Positions 1-5,719 are shown, numbered from the stretch's first letter. The stretch: 7,105 bases of DNA from Collinsella sp. (GCA_019425045.1 JAHYYI010000052.1:1-7105); one strand, 5' to 3'. Notes: generated by a model from the letters alone, not told the origin. Translations and numbers: made by a program.

Positions 1-51
1 TCTGTATTTATGCTCGCAATTAAGCTCGAGGTTGGCTACACTATCCCTTGA

Positions 52-157
52 CCATTAAAGGGGTACGAGATACCCACATGGAATTACATAGCTGCCAAAG
101 AGCAGCCCTTCCTGTGGGTGTCTGGTCCGCTTTGAGCGGTCGGGCATCTATTTTTTT
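52..157 (+). promoter_or_regulatory. Putative PyrR-type transcription attenuator in the pyr operon leader
   Basis: The leader before pyrR can form three competing hairpins. (1) Anti-antiterminator: GGGTA (61-65) pairs with TACCC (71-75) around the loop CGAGA. A lower stem CCAT (52-55) / ATGG (78-81) flanks a purine-rich bulge. (2) Antiterminator: 68-78 pairs with 113-123 (11 pairs, one G-U), then a bulged T79, then 80-81 with 111-112. It encloses a small hairpin GCTGC (91-95) / GCAGC (102-106). (3) Terminator: 117-148, followed by T151-T157. Hairpins 1 and 2 share 68-81, and hairpins 2 and 3 share 117-123, so only alternate states can coexist. This matches the known Gram-positive design in which UMP-bound PyrR stabilises the first hairpin and so favours termination. 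The pairings are read directly from the sequence; the PyrR role is inferred from pyrR being the next gene. The loop does not closely match the Bacillus binding-loop consensus. Confidence 0.72.
117..157 (+). terminator. Leader intrinsic terminator upstream of pyrR
   Basis: The 5' arm at 117-130 pairs with 136-148 around the loop TTTGA (131-135). There are 12 pairs, including CCGC/GCGG next to the loop, with one T-T mismatch (126/140), one bulged G (124) and three G-U pairs. A TA step and an uninterrupted run of seven T (151-157) follow at once. The stem-plus-U-tract geometry is that of an intrinsic terminator. It lies about 40 bases before the pyrR start, so it is conditional rather than an operon end. 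Confidence 0.7.
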
Positions 158-196
158 GACTGTGTCAGCAGTCAAGACATGTGAGGAAGGAGATCG

Positions 197-781
197 ATGG
201 GCACGACTTCCCCCAAGGCGGTCATCATGGACGAGACCGCCGTCAATCGAGCGATGACCCGCATCGCGCACGAGATTCTCGAGCGCAACGAGGGCTGTGA
301 AGACCTCGCTCTGGTCGGCATCGTCACGCGCGGCGACCTTCTGGCAAAGAAGCTCGCCGAGGAGATCAAGGAGATCGAGGGCGTCGACGTTCCGCTCGGC
401 AGCCTCGACATCAGCTTCTACCGCGATGACTACGCTACCAATTTCGCTCCCGCGATCCACGCCACCAACATTCCCTTTAGCGTCGACGGCAAGCGCGTCG
501 TGCTGGTGGACGACATCCTGTATACGGGCCGTACCATTCGCGCCGCTCTCGACGCCGTCATGGACTTGGGCCGTCCGAGCCGTATTGAGCTGGCAGTCCT
601 CGTTGACCGCGGCCACCGCGAGCTCCCCATCTCGCCGGACTTTGTCGGCAAGAACGTTCCCTCGTCGCATGAGGAGAACGTGCACCTATATATGAAGGAA
701 GTCGACGGCCACACCGCCGTCGAGATTAACGACGTCGCGCCGGGTTCCCACGTGGGCTCCGCGCCGCTGGGAGGTGAGTAG
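197..781 (+). CDS. pyrR: PyrR, bifunctional pyr operon attenuator / uracil phosphoribosyltransferase
   Basis: This 194-residue protein matches the PyrR family along its whole length. In Gram-positive bacteria PyrR binds pyr leader RNA when UMP is plentiful and promotes termination or blocks translation; many members also convert uracil plus PRPP to UMP. The PRPP-binding loop VVLVDDILYTGRT is at residues 101-113. TRIAHE (21-26), TRG (44-46), DRGHRELPI (137-145) and GKN (151-153) are conserved stretches; the basic and His residues in the first, third and fourth have been implicated in RNA binding in the Bacillus protein. This suggests RNA control is retained, in line with the attenuator just upstream. 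The ATG at 197 follows AAGGAG (187-192), and the N-terminus lines up with known PyrRs. The C-terminus runs roughly a dozen residues past the Bacillus protein, and its codons contain the pyrB ribosome binding site. Acts in the cytoplasm. First gene of the operon. Confidence 0.96.
   Translation: MGTTSPKAVIMDETAVNRAMTRIAHEILERNEGCEDLALVGIVTRGDLLAKKLAEEIKEIEGVDVPLGSLDISFYRDDYATNFAPAIHATNIPFSVDGKRVVLVDDILYTGRTIRAALDAVMDLGRPSRIELAVLVDRGHRELPISPDFVGKNVPSSHEENVHLYMKEVDGHTAVEINDVAPGSHVGSAPLGGE
770..777 (+). promoter_or_regulatory. Ribosome binding site that fixes the pyrB start
   Basis: GGAGGTGA (770-777) is a near-perfect Shine-Dalgarno sequence lying inside the last codons of pyrR. It is 8 bases from the GTG at 786. 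An earlier in-frame GTG at 774 overlaps this site and so cannot use it, which makes 786 the better start. Confidence 0.75.
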
Positions 782-785
782 TACC

Positions 786-1730
786 GTGGCGTTCAACCAT
801 AAGCACCTGATCGACATTACCGAGTACTCCGAAGAGGACATTAAGCTCATCCTCGAGACCGCCAAGGCGTTCTCCGAGGTCAACGAGCGTGCGATCAAGA
901 AGGTCCCCACGCTCAAGGGCAAGACCATCGTCAACATGTTCAACGAGCCCTCGACGCGCACCCGCAGCTCCTTCGAGCTCGCCGAGAAGCGTCTTTCGGC
1001 CGACAGTCTTAACTTTGGCGGCTCCTCGACCTCCACGGTCAAGGGTGAGAGCCTCGTCGACACCGTCGAGACCCTCAACGCCTATAAGATCGACTGCATC
1101 GTCGTTCGCGATAAGCACGCCGGTGCTCCCTACATCGTCACGCAGAACTCGCCCGCAAGCGTCATCTGCGCCGGTGACGGCAAGCACAACCATCCCACGC
1201 AGGCCTTGCTCGACCTGTACACCATCTGGGAGCACAAGGGTGACTTCCACGGTCTGAAGGTCGCCGTCGTCGGCGATATCGCCCACTCCCGCGTGTGCGG
1301 CTCGCTGATCCCCGCCCTTAAGATCATGGGCTGCGAGACCTACGCCGTCGCCCCCGGCACGCTGCTGCCGCCGGCGCCCGAGGTCCTGGGCTGCGACCAC
1401 GTGACGAGCGACCTCGATTCCGTCCTGCCCGAGCTGGACGTCGTCTACATGCTGCGCGTGCAGCAGGAGCGCCTCGAGGGTGCCCCGTTCCCCACGATTC
1501 GTGAGTACCACAAGCTCTTCGGCCTGACTAAGGACCGCGAGAAGCTCATGAAGCCCGATGCGATCATCTGCCACCCGGGCCCCATCAACCGCGGCGTCGA
1601 GTTCGACTCCTATATGGCCGACCACCCGCAACGCTCCGTTATCCTGGAGCAGGTCTACGCCGGTATCTGCGTGCGTATGGCTATCCTGTATCTGCTGCTT
1701 GGAGGTGCCGATAATGGCCTTGCTTCTTAA
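786..1730 (+). CDS. pyrB: Aspartate carbamoyltransferase catalytic chain
   Basis: PyrB condenses carbamoyl phosphate with L-aspartate to give N-carbamoyl-L-aspartate, the committed step of UMP synthesis, in the cytoplasm. Using the GTG at 786, the protein has 314 residues, normal for the family. The carbamoyl-phosphate site STRTR is at 56-60 (in FNEPSTRTRSSFE), the active-site loop STVKGES (83-89) supplies Lys86, and HPTQALLDLYT is at 136-146. The aspartate-domain motifs MLRVQQERL (222-230) and HPGPINRGVE (263-272) follow the Bacillus-like pattern. No regulatory chain gene (pyrI) follows, so control is probably through the leader RNA rather than allosteric PyrI. It starts 4 bases after the pyrR stop and its end overlaps pyrC by 17 bases. 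A GTG start four codons earlier (774) is possible but less likely because it overlaps the ribosome binding site. Confidence 0.96.
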   Translation: MAFNHKHLIDITEYSEEDIKLILETAKAFSEVNERAIKKVPTLKGKTIVNMFNEPSTRTRSSFELAEKRLSADSLNFGGSSTSTVKGESLVDTVETLNAYKIDCIVVRDKHAGAPYIVTQNSPASVICAGDGKHNHPTQALLDLYTIWEHKGDFHGLKVAVVGDIAHSRVCGSLIPALKIMGCETYAVAPGTLLPPAPEVLGCDHVTSDLDSVLPELDVVYMLRVQQERLEGAPFPTIREYHKLFGLTKDREKLMKPDAIICHPGPINRGVEFDSYMADHPQRSVILEQVYAGICVRMAILYLLLGGADNGLAS

Positions 1731-3003
1731 GAATGCCCACGTCGTCGACCCGTCCGTCGAGCTTGACGGTGTCGTTGACGTCCTGATTGACGGCGACAAG
1801 ATCGCCGAGGTCGGCGAGAATCTCGCCGTCGAGGGAGCCGAGGTCCGCGACCTTTCCGGCAAGTACCTCGTCCCTGGCCTGGTGGATATGCACGTTCACC
1901 TTCGCGAGCCCGGCTACGAGGTCAAAGAGGACATCGAGAGCGGCACCCGCGCAGCTGCCAAGGGCGGCTTTACCGGCGTGTGCGCCATGCCCAACACCGA
2001 TCCCGTTACCGATAACGGCACCGTCGTGGAGTTCGTCAAGTCCCGCGCTGCCGAGGTTGGTCACTGCCGCGTCTATCCGTCGGGCGCCATGACCCGCGGT
2101 CTTAAGGGCGAGGCTATGTCCGAGATGGGCGATATGGTCGCCCACGGCGCCGTCGCCTTTACCGACGACGGTCGCGGCGTGCAGGGCGCGGGCATGCTCC
2201 GTCGCTGCATGGACTACGGCAAGATGTTCGGCAAGGTCTTTATGAGCCACTGCCAGGACGAGGACCTGGTCGGCCACGGCCAGATCAACGAGGGCAAGGT
2301 CTCGACCCGTCTGGCTCTCGAGGGCTGGCCAGCTGCCGGTGAGGAGCTCCAGATCGCTCGCGACATCGAGATCGCCAAGCTGACCGGTGCCAAGCTGCAC
2401 GTCCAGCACATCTCTACCGCCCATGGCCTGGAAATCGTGCGTGCCGGTAAGGCCGCTGGCGTTCAGGTTACCTGCGAGGCTACCCCGCACCACATGTTCC
2501 TGACCGAGAACGACCTGGACGAGACCTACAACACCTCGCTCAAGGTCAATCCGCCGCTGCGCACCGACGAGGACGCCGAGGCCATCCGTCAGGGTGTCAT
2601 CGACGGTACCGTCGACGTTATCGTCACCGATCACGCTCCGCACACTCCGTGGGAGAAGGCCCGCGAGTTCGAGCTCGCACCCTTTGGCATGATCGGCCTC
2701 GAGACCTCGCTGTCGCTCGTGCTCACCGAGCTGGTCAACACGGGCAAGATGAGCGTGGGCCGCATGGTCGAGCTCATGGCCATCAAACCGCGTGAGATCC
2801 TGGGCCTCGACCAGGTTCAGGTCAAGGCGGGCTCCGTTGCTGACCTGACCGTGTTCGACCCCGCCGCAACCTGGACGGTTGGCGAGGGCGGTTACGAGTC
2901 GCGTGCCGAGAACTCCGGCTTCGCCGGTCGCACGCTTACCGGTCGTGCCACCGATGTGTTTGTCGGCGGCAAACAGACGCTTGCCGACGGCTGCATCTGC
3001 TAG
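1714..3003 (+). CDS. pyrC: Dihydroorotase, class I
   Basis: PyrC cyclises N-carbamoyl-L-aspartate to L-dihydroorotate, a zinc-dependent cytoplasmic step. The 429-residue length and motifs are those of class I dihydroorotases of the amidohydrolase superfamily. DMHVHLREPG (58-67) supplies metal ligands His60 and His62 and substrate-binding Arg64. FTDDG (149-153) gives the Asp that takes the place of a carboxylated lysine in this class. MSHC (177-180) supplies His179, QHIS (231-234) His232, and VTDHAPH (304-310) Asp306. MPNTDP (92-97) is also typical. The ATG at 1714 follows GGAGGTG (1701-1707) by six bases. The first 17 bases overlap the end of pyrB, which suggests translational coupling. The reading frame stays open upstream of 1714, but that stretch lies over pyrB and has no family similarity. 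A terminator-like hairpin follows the stop. Confidence 0.96.
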   Translation: MALLLKNAHVVDPSVELDGVVDVLIDGDKIAEVGENLAVEGAEVRDLSGKYLVPGLVDMHVHLREPGYEVKEDIESGTRAAAKGGFTGVCAMPNTDPVTDNGTVVEFVKSRAAEVGHCRVYPSGAMTRGLKGEAMSEMGDMVAHGAVAFTDDGRGVQGAGMLRRCMDYGKMFGKVFMSHCQDEDLVGHGQINEGKVSTRLALEGWPAAGEELQIARDIEIAKLTGAKLHVQHISTAHGLEIVRAGKAAGVQVTCEATPHHMFLTENDLDETYNTSLKVNPPLRTDEDAEAIRQGVIDGTVDVIVTDHAPHTPWEKAREFELAPFGMIGLETSLSLVLTELVNTGKMSVGRMVELMAIKPREILGLDQVQVKAGSVADLTVFDPAATWTVGEGGYESRAENSGFAGRTLTGRATDVFVGGKQTLADGCIC

Positions 3004-3023
3004 CATAGCCTTATCGCTTTTGT

Positions 3024-3061
3024 GCGCGGCGCCCTTGCGGTGCCGCGCTTTCTATTCGTTT
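3024..3061 (+). terminator. Terminator-like hairpin between pyrC and pyrK
   Basis: The arms 3024-3033 (GCGCGGCGCC) and 3039-3048 (GGTGCCGCGC) form a 10-pair stem with one G-U pair and a five-base loop (CTTGC). The T-rich, interrupted tail TTTCTATTCGTTT follows. It begins 21 bases after the pyrC stop and ends 35 bases before the pyrK start. The stem is strong but the tail is imperfect, so partial termination that lowers distal gene expression is as plausible as full termination. I see no convincing promoter between it and pyrK. Confidence 0.55.
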
Positions 3062-3095
3062 AGACCATGCAACCGCATGGGGGATTGGAGCGTCT

Positions 3096-3887
3096 ATGCC
3101 CACACCTTCCACTGCACGCATGCACGACTTCGAGGTCGTCTCGAACCGGGAGATCGCCGACGGCATCTTCTCGCTCGTCATCTCGGCCCCCAAGCTTGCA
3201 AGTGCGCTCAAGCCCGGTCAGTTTGTGAACATCGCCGTGCCCGGCGATGCGTCCTCGCTGCTTCGCGTGCCTCTGAGCTACTACCGCGCCGACGCCGAGG
3301 CCGGCACCGTTGAGCTGTGGTACGCCGTCGTGGGCGACGATACCCGCCGTCTGTCGCAGATGGCTCCCGGTTCCACCTCTAATCTGTTGGGCCCCGGCGG
3401 CCGCGGCTGGCTCGTGCCCGAGGGCACCAGGAAGGCGCTGCTCGTCGCTGGCGGCATTGGCGTTCCGCCCGTGCTCTGCCTGGCTGGCATGCTTGCCGAG
3501 CAGGGCGTGGACGTTGACGTATGTCTGGGCTTTGGCACCGCGTCCAAGGCCGTGGGCGTCGATGAGTTCCGCGCGCTGGGAGCTACGGTCAACGTATGCA
3601 CCGACGACGGCTCGTTGGGCACACACGGCTTCTGCACCGATCCTGCCGCCGAGCTGCTTGGCGAGGGCGGCTACGACTACGTGGCCAGCTGCGGTCCCGC
3701 CGTCATGATGAAGAAGGTCGCCGCCGCTGCCGCCGAGGCCGGCGCGTACTGCGAGGTGTCGCTCGAGCGCATGATGAGCTGCGGCTTTGGCGCCTGCAAC
3801 ACCTGCAATGTCGAGACGGTCGACGGTATGAAGGGCGCCTGCATGTGCGGCCCCGTGTTTGATGCTTCCAAGGTGGTGGTCTTCTAG
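3096..3887 (+). CDS. pyrK: Dihydroorotate dehydrogenase B electron-transfer subunit
   Basis: PyrK carries FAD and a [2Fe-2S] cluster and passes electrons from the PyrD FMN to NAD+, completing the class 1B dihydroorotate dehydrogenase. In this 263-residue protein, the ferredoxin-reductase-like FAD domain holds RVPLSYYR (57-64). The NAD-binding domain has LLVAGGIGVPPVL (115-127). The C-terminal cluster site supplies Cys229, Cys234 and Cys237 (MSCGFGACNTC, 227-237) and Cys249. A further cysteine, Cys251, sits in CMCGPVF where the Bacillus protein has Asp. The ATG at 3096 follows GGAG (3087-3090) by five bases. Met9 is a possible later start, but it would lack that site. A small hairpin (3065-3080) precedes the ribosome binding site. 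The stop codon shares one base with the pyrD start, as expected for subunits of one complex. Confidence 0.95.
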   Translation: MPTPSTARMHDFEVVSNREIADGIFSLVISAPKLASALKPGQFVNIAVPGDASSLLRVPLSYYRADAEAGTVELWYAVVGDDTRRLSQMAPGSTSNLLGPGGRGWLVPEGTRKALLVAGGIGVPPVLCLAGMLAEQGVDVDVCLGFGTASKAVGVDEFRALGATVNVCTDDGSLGTHGFCTDPAAELLGEGGYDYVASCGPAVMMKKVAAAAAEAGAYCEVSLERMMSCGFGACNTCNVETVDGMKGACMCGPVFDASKVVVF

Positions 3888-4810
3888 TGGGTAACGTGAA
3901 CATGGCCGTCGATTTCGGCGGCGTCAAGATGCAGAACCCCATCAACACCGCAGCCGGTACCTTCGGCTACGGATGGCAGTTCCAGAACTTCTTTGATGTC
4001 TCCCAACTGGGCGCCATCACCACCAAGGGCTGCGCTGCCGAGCCCTGGCCCGGCAACCCCGCGCCCCGCATGGCCGAGATCCCGGGCGGCATGATCAACT
4101 CCGTGGGCCTTCAGAACCCCGGCGTGGCTGCCTTTGCCCGTGAGTCCGGCCCGTGGCTCGAGCAGCTTTCCAAGGACGGTTGCCAGGTCATCTGCCAGGT
4201 CGCTGGCCACTCCGTTGACGAGTTTGTCCGCGCGCTCGAGATGTATGTCGAGCTGTGCCCCTGGGCTGCCGGCTACGAGATCAACGTCAGCTGCCCCAAT
4301 ATTGCCGCCGGTGGTGCCGCCATGGGCTCCTCGCCCGAGGGCGCCTCTGCCGTTATGGCTGCCTGCCGTAAGGTGACCGATAAGCCGTTGTTCGTCAAGA
4401 TGGCTCCGGTCAACGTCGCCGAGATTGCGAAGGCTCTCGAAGCCGCCGGCGCCGACGGTCTTTCGGTCATTAACTCCATCCAGGGCATGGCCATCGACGT
4501 TCATACTCGCAAGTCCCGTGTGGCCAAGCCCAAGGGCGGCCTTTCGGGCCCGCTGTGCCACCACATCGCCGTTCGCATGGTCTGGGAGGTCGCTCAGGCC
4601 GTCGATATCCCCATCAACGGTGTCGGCGGCATCATGACGGGCGAAGATGCGGCCGAGTTTATCCTGGCTGGCGCTACCTGCGTGTCGGTCGGCATGGCCA
4701 ACTTTGTCGATCCGTGCGCCTCGATTAAGATCGCGCGCGAGCTCGAGGCCTGGGCGGAGTCTCAGGGCGTGAAGGACATCAACGAACTGGTAGGTGCTTT
4801 CGAATGCTAG
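3887..4810 (+). CDS. pyrD: Dihydroorotate dehydrogenase B catalytic subunit (class 1B, NAD-linked)
   Basis: PyrD is an FMN TIM-barrel enzyme that oxidises dihydroorotate to orotate; with PyrK it uses NAD+ rather than quinone or fumarate. The catalytic Cys136 is in NVSCPN (133-138), the class 1 hallmark. Other family signatures are TTKG (45-48), NSVGLQNPG (71-79), FVKMAP (169-174), GGLSGP (217-222) and the phosphate-binding GVGGIMTGEDA (245-255). The length (307 residues) is normal. The start is uncertain. The GTG at 3887 overlaps the pyrK stop (TAGTG) and has AAGGTGG (3870-3876) upstream. In-frame GTG (3896) and ATG (3902) also fit the family N-terminus. I use 3887 because of the coupling and the upstream site. 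The 3' end overlaps pyrF by seven bases. Confidence 0.95.
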   Translation: MGNVNMAVDFGGVKMQNPINTAAGTFGYGWQFQNFFDVSQLGAITTKGCAAEPWPGNPAPRMAEIPGGMINSVGLQNPGVAAFARESGPWLEQLSKDGCQVICQVAGHSVDEFVRALEMYVELCPWAAGYEINVSCPNIAAGGAAMGSSPEGASAVMAACRKVTDKPLFVKMAPVNVAEIAKALEAAGADGLSVINSIQGMAIDVHTRKSRVAKPKGGLSGPLCHHIAVRMVWEVAQAVDIPINGVGGIMTGEDAAEFILAGATCVSVGMANFVDPCASIKIARELEAWAESQGVKDINELVGAFEC

Positions 4811-5520
4811 AGACCGATGCCCGCGACCGCGTTATCGTCGCCCTCGACTGCGACCGTGAGCGTGCACTCGAGCTCGCCCACGAGCTTTCTGGTCATGCCG
4901 CTTGGCTCAAGGTCGGCATGACGCTCTATTACGCTGAGGGCCCCGAGATCGTCAAGACGTTCAAGGACTTGGGCTTTAAGGTCTTCCTCGACCTCAAGTT
5001 CCATGACATTCCGCATCAGGTGCGCGGCGCCGCCCGTTCGGCCTCGCTTGCCGGTGCCGACCTGCTTTCGGTTCACGGTCTGGGCTCGGGCGCTATGCTC
5101 GCTGCCTGCCGCGAGGGTGCCGAGGAGGCGCGCGAGGACCGCGCCAAGCTTGTCGCCATTACCGTGCTCACGAGCATGGACCAGGATGCGCTGGCCGAGA
5201 TCGGCGTCGATTCGCCCGTGGCCGAGGAGGCAGCCCGCCTGGCGAAGCTTGCCCAGGCCAACGGCATCGACGGTATCGTGTGCTCGCCGATGGAGGCCCA
5301 TGACATGCGCGAGCTGCTCGGCCCCGACGCGCTGATCGTGACTCCGGGCGTGCGTCCGGTGGGTGCCGCCCTGGGCGATCAATCCCGCGTGGCGACGCCC
5401 TCCCAGGCTATCGAGCGCGGTGCGAGCCACATCGTGGTGGGCCGACCCATTACCGGTGCCGACGACCCTGTTGCCGCATTTGACGCTATCGTTGCCGAGC
5501 TGGTCGAAAACGTCGCCTAA
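4804..5520 (+). CDS. pyrF: Orotidine 5'-phosphate decarboxylase
   Basis: PyrF decarboxylates OMP to UMP, the last step of the pathway, as a cytoplasmic TIM-barrel dimer with no cofactor. The 238-residue protein has VIVALD (10-15), LKVGMTLYY (35-43) and the catalytic DLKFHDIPHQV (63-73) with Asp63, Lys65 and Asp68. It also has the late phosphate-binding stretches TPGVRP (180-185) and VVGRPIT (211-217). The pattern is that of the short bacterial (group 1) family rather than the longer mycobacterial form. The ATG lies inside the end of pyrD (ATGCTAG, 4804-4810), with AGGTG (4792-4796) seven bases upstream, so translation is probably coupled. It is the last gene of the pyrimidine cluster; a 240-base non-coding stretch follows. 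Confidence 0.95.
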   Translation: MLETDARDRVIVALDCDRERALELAHELSGHAAWLKVGMTLYYAEGPEIVKTFKDLGFKVFLDLKFHDIPHQVRGAARSASLAGADLLSVHGLGSGAMLAACREGAEEAREDRAKLVAITVLTSMDQDALAEIGVDSPVAEEAARLAKLAQANGIDGIVCSPMEAHDMRELLGPDALIVTPGVRPVGAALGDQSRVATPSQAIERGASHIVVGRPITGADDPVAAFDAIVAELVENVA

Positions 5521-5563
5521 AAGATTCCCTCAAGTCACCACTTTTGGGTCTCATTAGCACAAA

Positions 5564-5626
5564 TTAGCCCCTGTGCCTGCGAAAACTTTCCCATCCTTTG
5601 TGTGGAATCGCAGGTCAGGGGCTTAA
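5564..5626 (+). terminator. Long inverted repeat after pyrF, possible terminator or structured RNA
   Basis: AGCCCCT (5566-5572) pairs with AGGGGCT (5617-5623) and CCTGCGA (5576-5582) pairs with TCGCAGG (5608-5614). A small internal loop separates the two stems, and T5564-T5565 can add two pairs across a bulged T. The 25-base apical region can pair weakly (TTCC/GGAA). It starts about 45 bases past the pyrF stop, a suitable place for an operon terminator. The downstream tail (TTAACTTTG) is a poor U tract and the loop is large, so termination is not assured. It could instead be an intergenic repeat element or part of a longer 5' leader of mihF. Confidence 0.4.
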
Positions 5627-5687
5627 CTTTGACCTCCGTATATTGCACTTTTCGCAGGTATCGTCTAATCTATGGTGCCGTCGATTG

Positions 5688-5719
5688 GGCATTTAGTGCG
5701 TTTTACGTGCTAAAATGCC
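5688..5719 (+). promoter_or_regulatory. Candidate mihF promoter (extended -10) within an imperfect inverted repeat
   Basis: TGCTAAAAT (5708-5716) resembles an extended -10 element (TGnTATAAT), and TTGGGC (5685-5690) is a weak -35 at a long 20-base spacing. Transcription would start near 5723, about 38 bases before mihF. The -10 lies in the right arm of an imperfect palindrome: 5688-5699 pairs with 5707-5719, with one bulged A and G-U pairs near the loop. A palindrome over a promoter suggests an operator, but no regulator can be named. Among the possible -10 boxes in this gap this is the best, though none is strong. Confidence 0.33.

Noticed and set aside
37..42. TACACT as a -10 box for the pyr operon promoter
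   Set aside because: It matches the consensus at four of six positions and would give a start near 49, which suits the leader model. However, no acceptable -35 lies 16-18 bases upstream. The promoter may be here or left of the window; it cannot be assigned.
48..257. Possible leader peptide or small gene before pyrR (TTG at 48 or ATG at 78)
   Set aside because: No ribosome binding site precedes either start, and the frame runs through the terminator and into pyrR in a different frame. The interval is better explained as structured RNA.
774..785. pyrB starting at GTG 774
   Set aside because: This codon overlaps the Shine-Dalgarno sequence at 770-777, which is well placed for the GTG at 786. 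The extra four residues are not needed by the family.
726..1862. Long open frame on the - strand opposite pyrB (378 codons)
   Set aside because: It lies wholly antisense to a clear aspartate carbamoyltransferase gene, and the product shows no recognisable domain. Long antisense open frames are expected where third codon positions are mostly G or C.
1681..3006. 441-codon open frame on the - strand opposite pyrC
   Set aside because: Same shadow effect: low-complexity composition, no recognisable family, and it covers the complete, motif-bearing pyrC.
3060..4564. Antisense open frames opposite pyrK and pyrD
   Set aside because: Composition artefacts of GC-rich coding sequence; the + strand genes have all catalytic and cofactor motifs.
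5527..5548. Weak hairpin CCC..AAG / CTT..GGG directly after pyrF as a terminator
   Set aside because: Two internal mismatches, only six pairs, and no T tract after it.
5643..5671. TTGCAC (5643-5648) with TCTAAT or TAATCT as an alternative mihF promoter
   Set aside because: TCTAAT gives only a 15-base spacer, and TAATCT at 17 bases matches the consensus poorly. It is weaker than the extended -10 candidate downstream.
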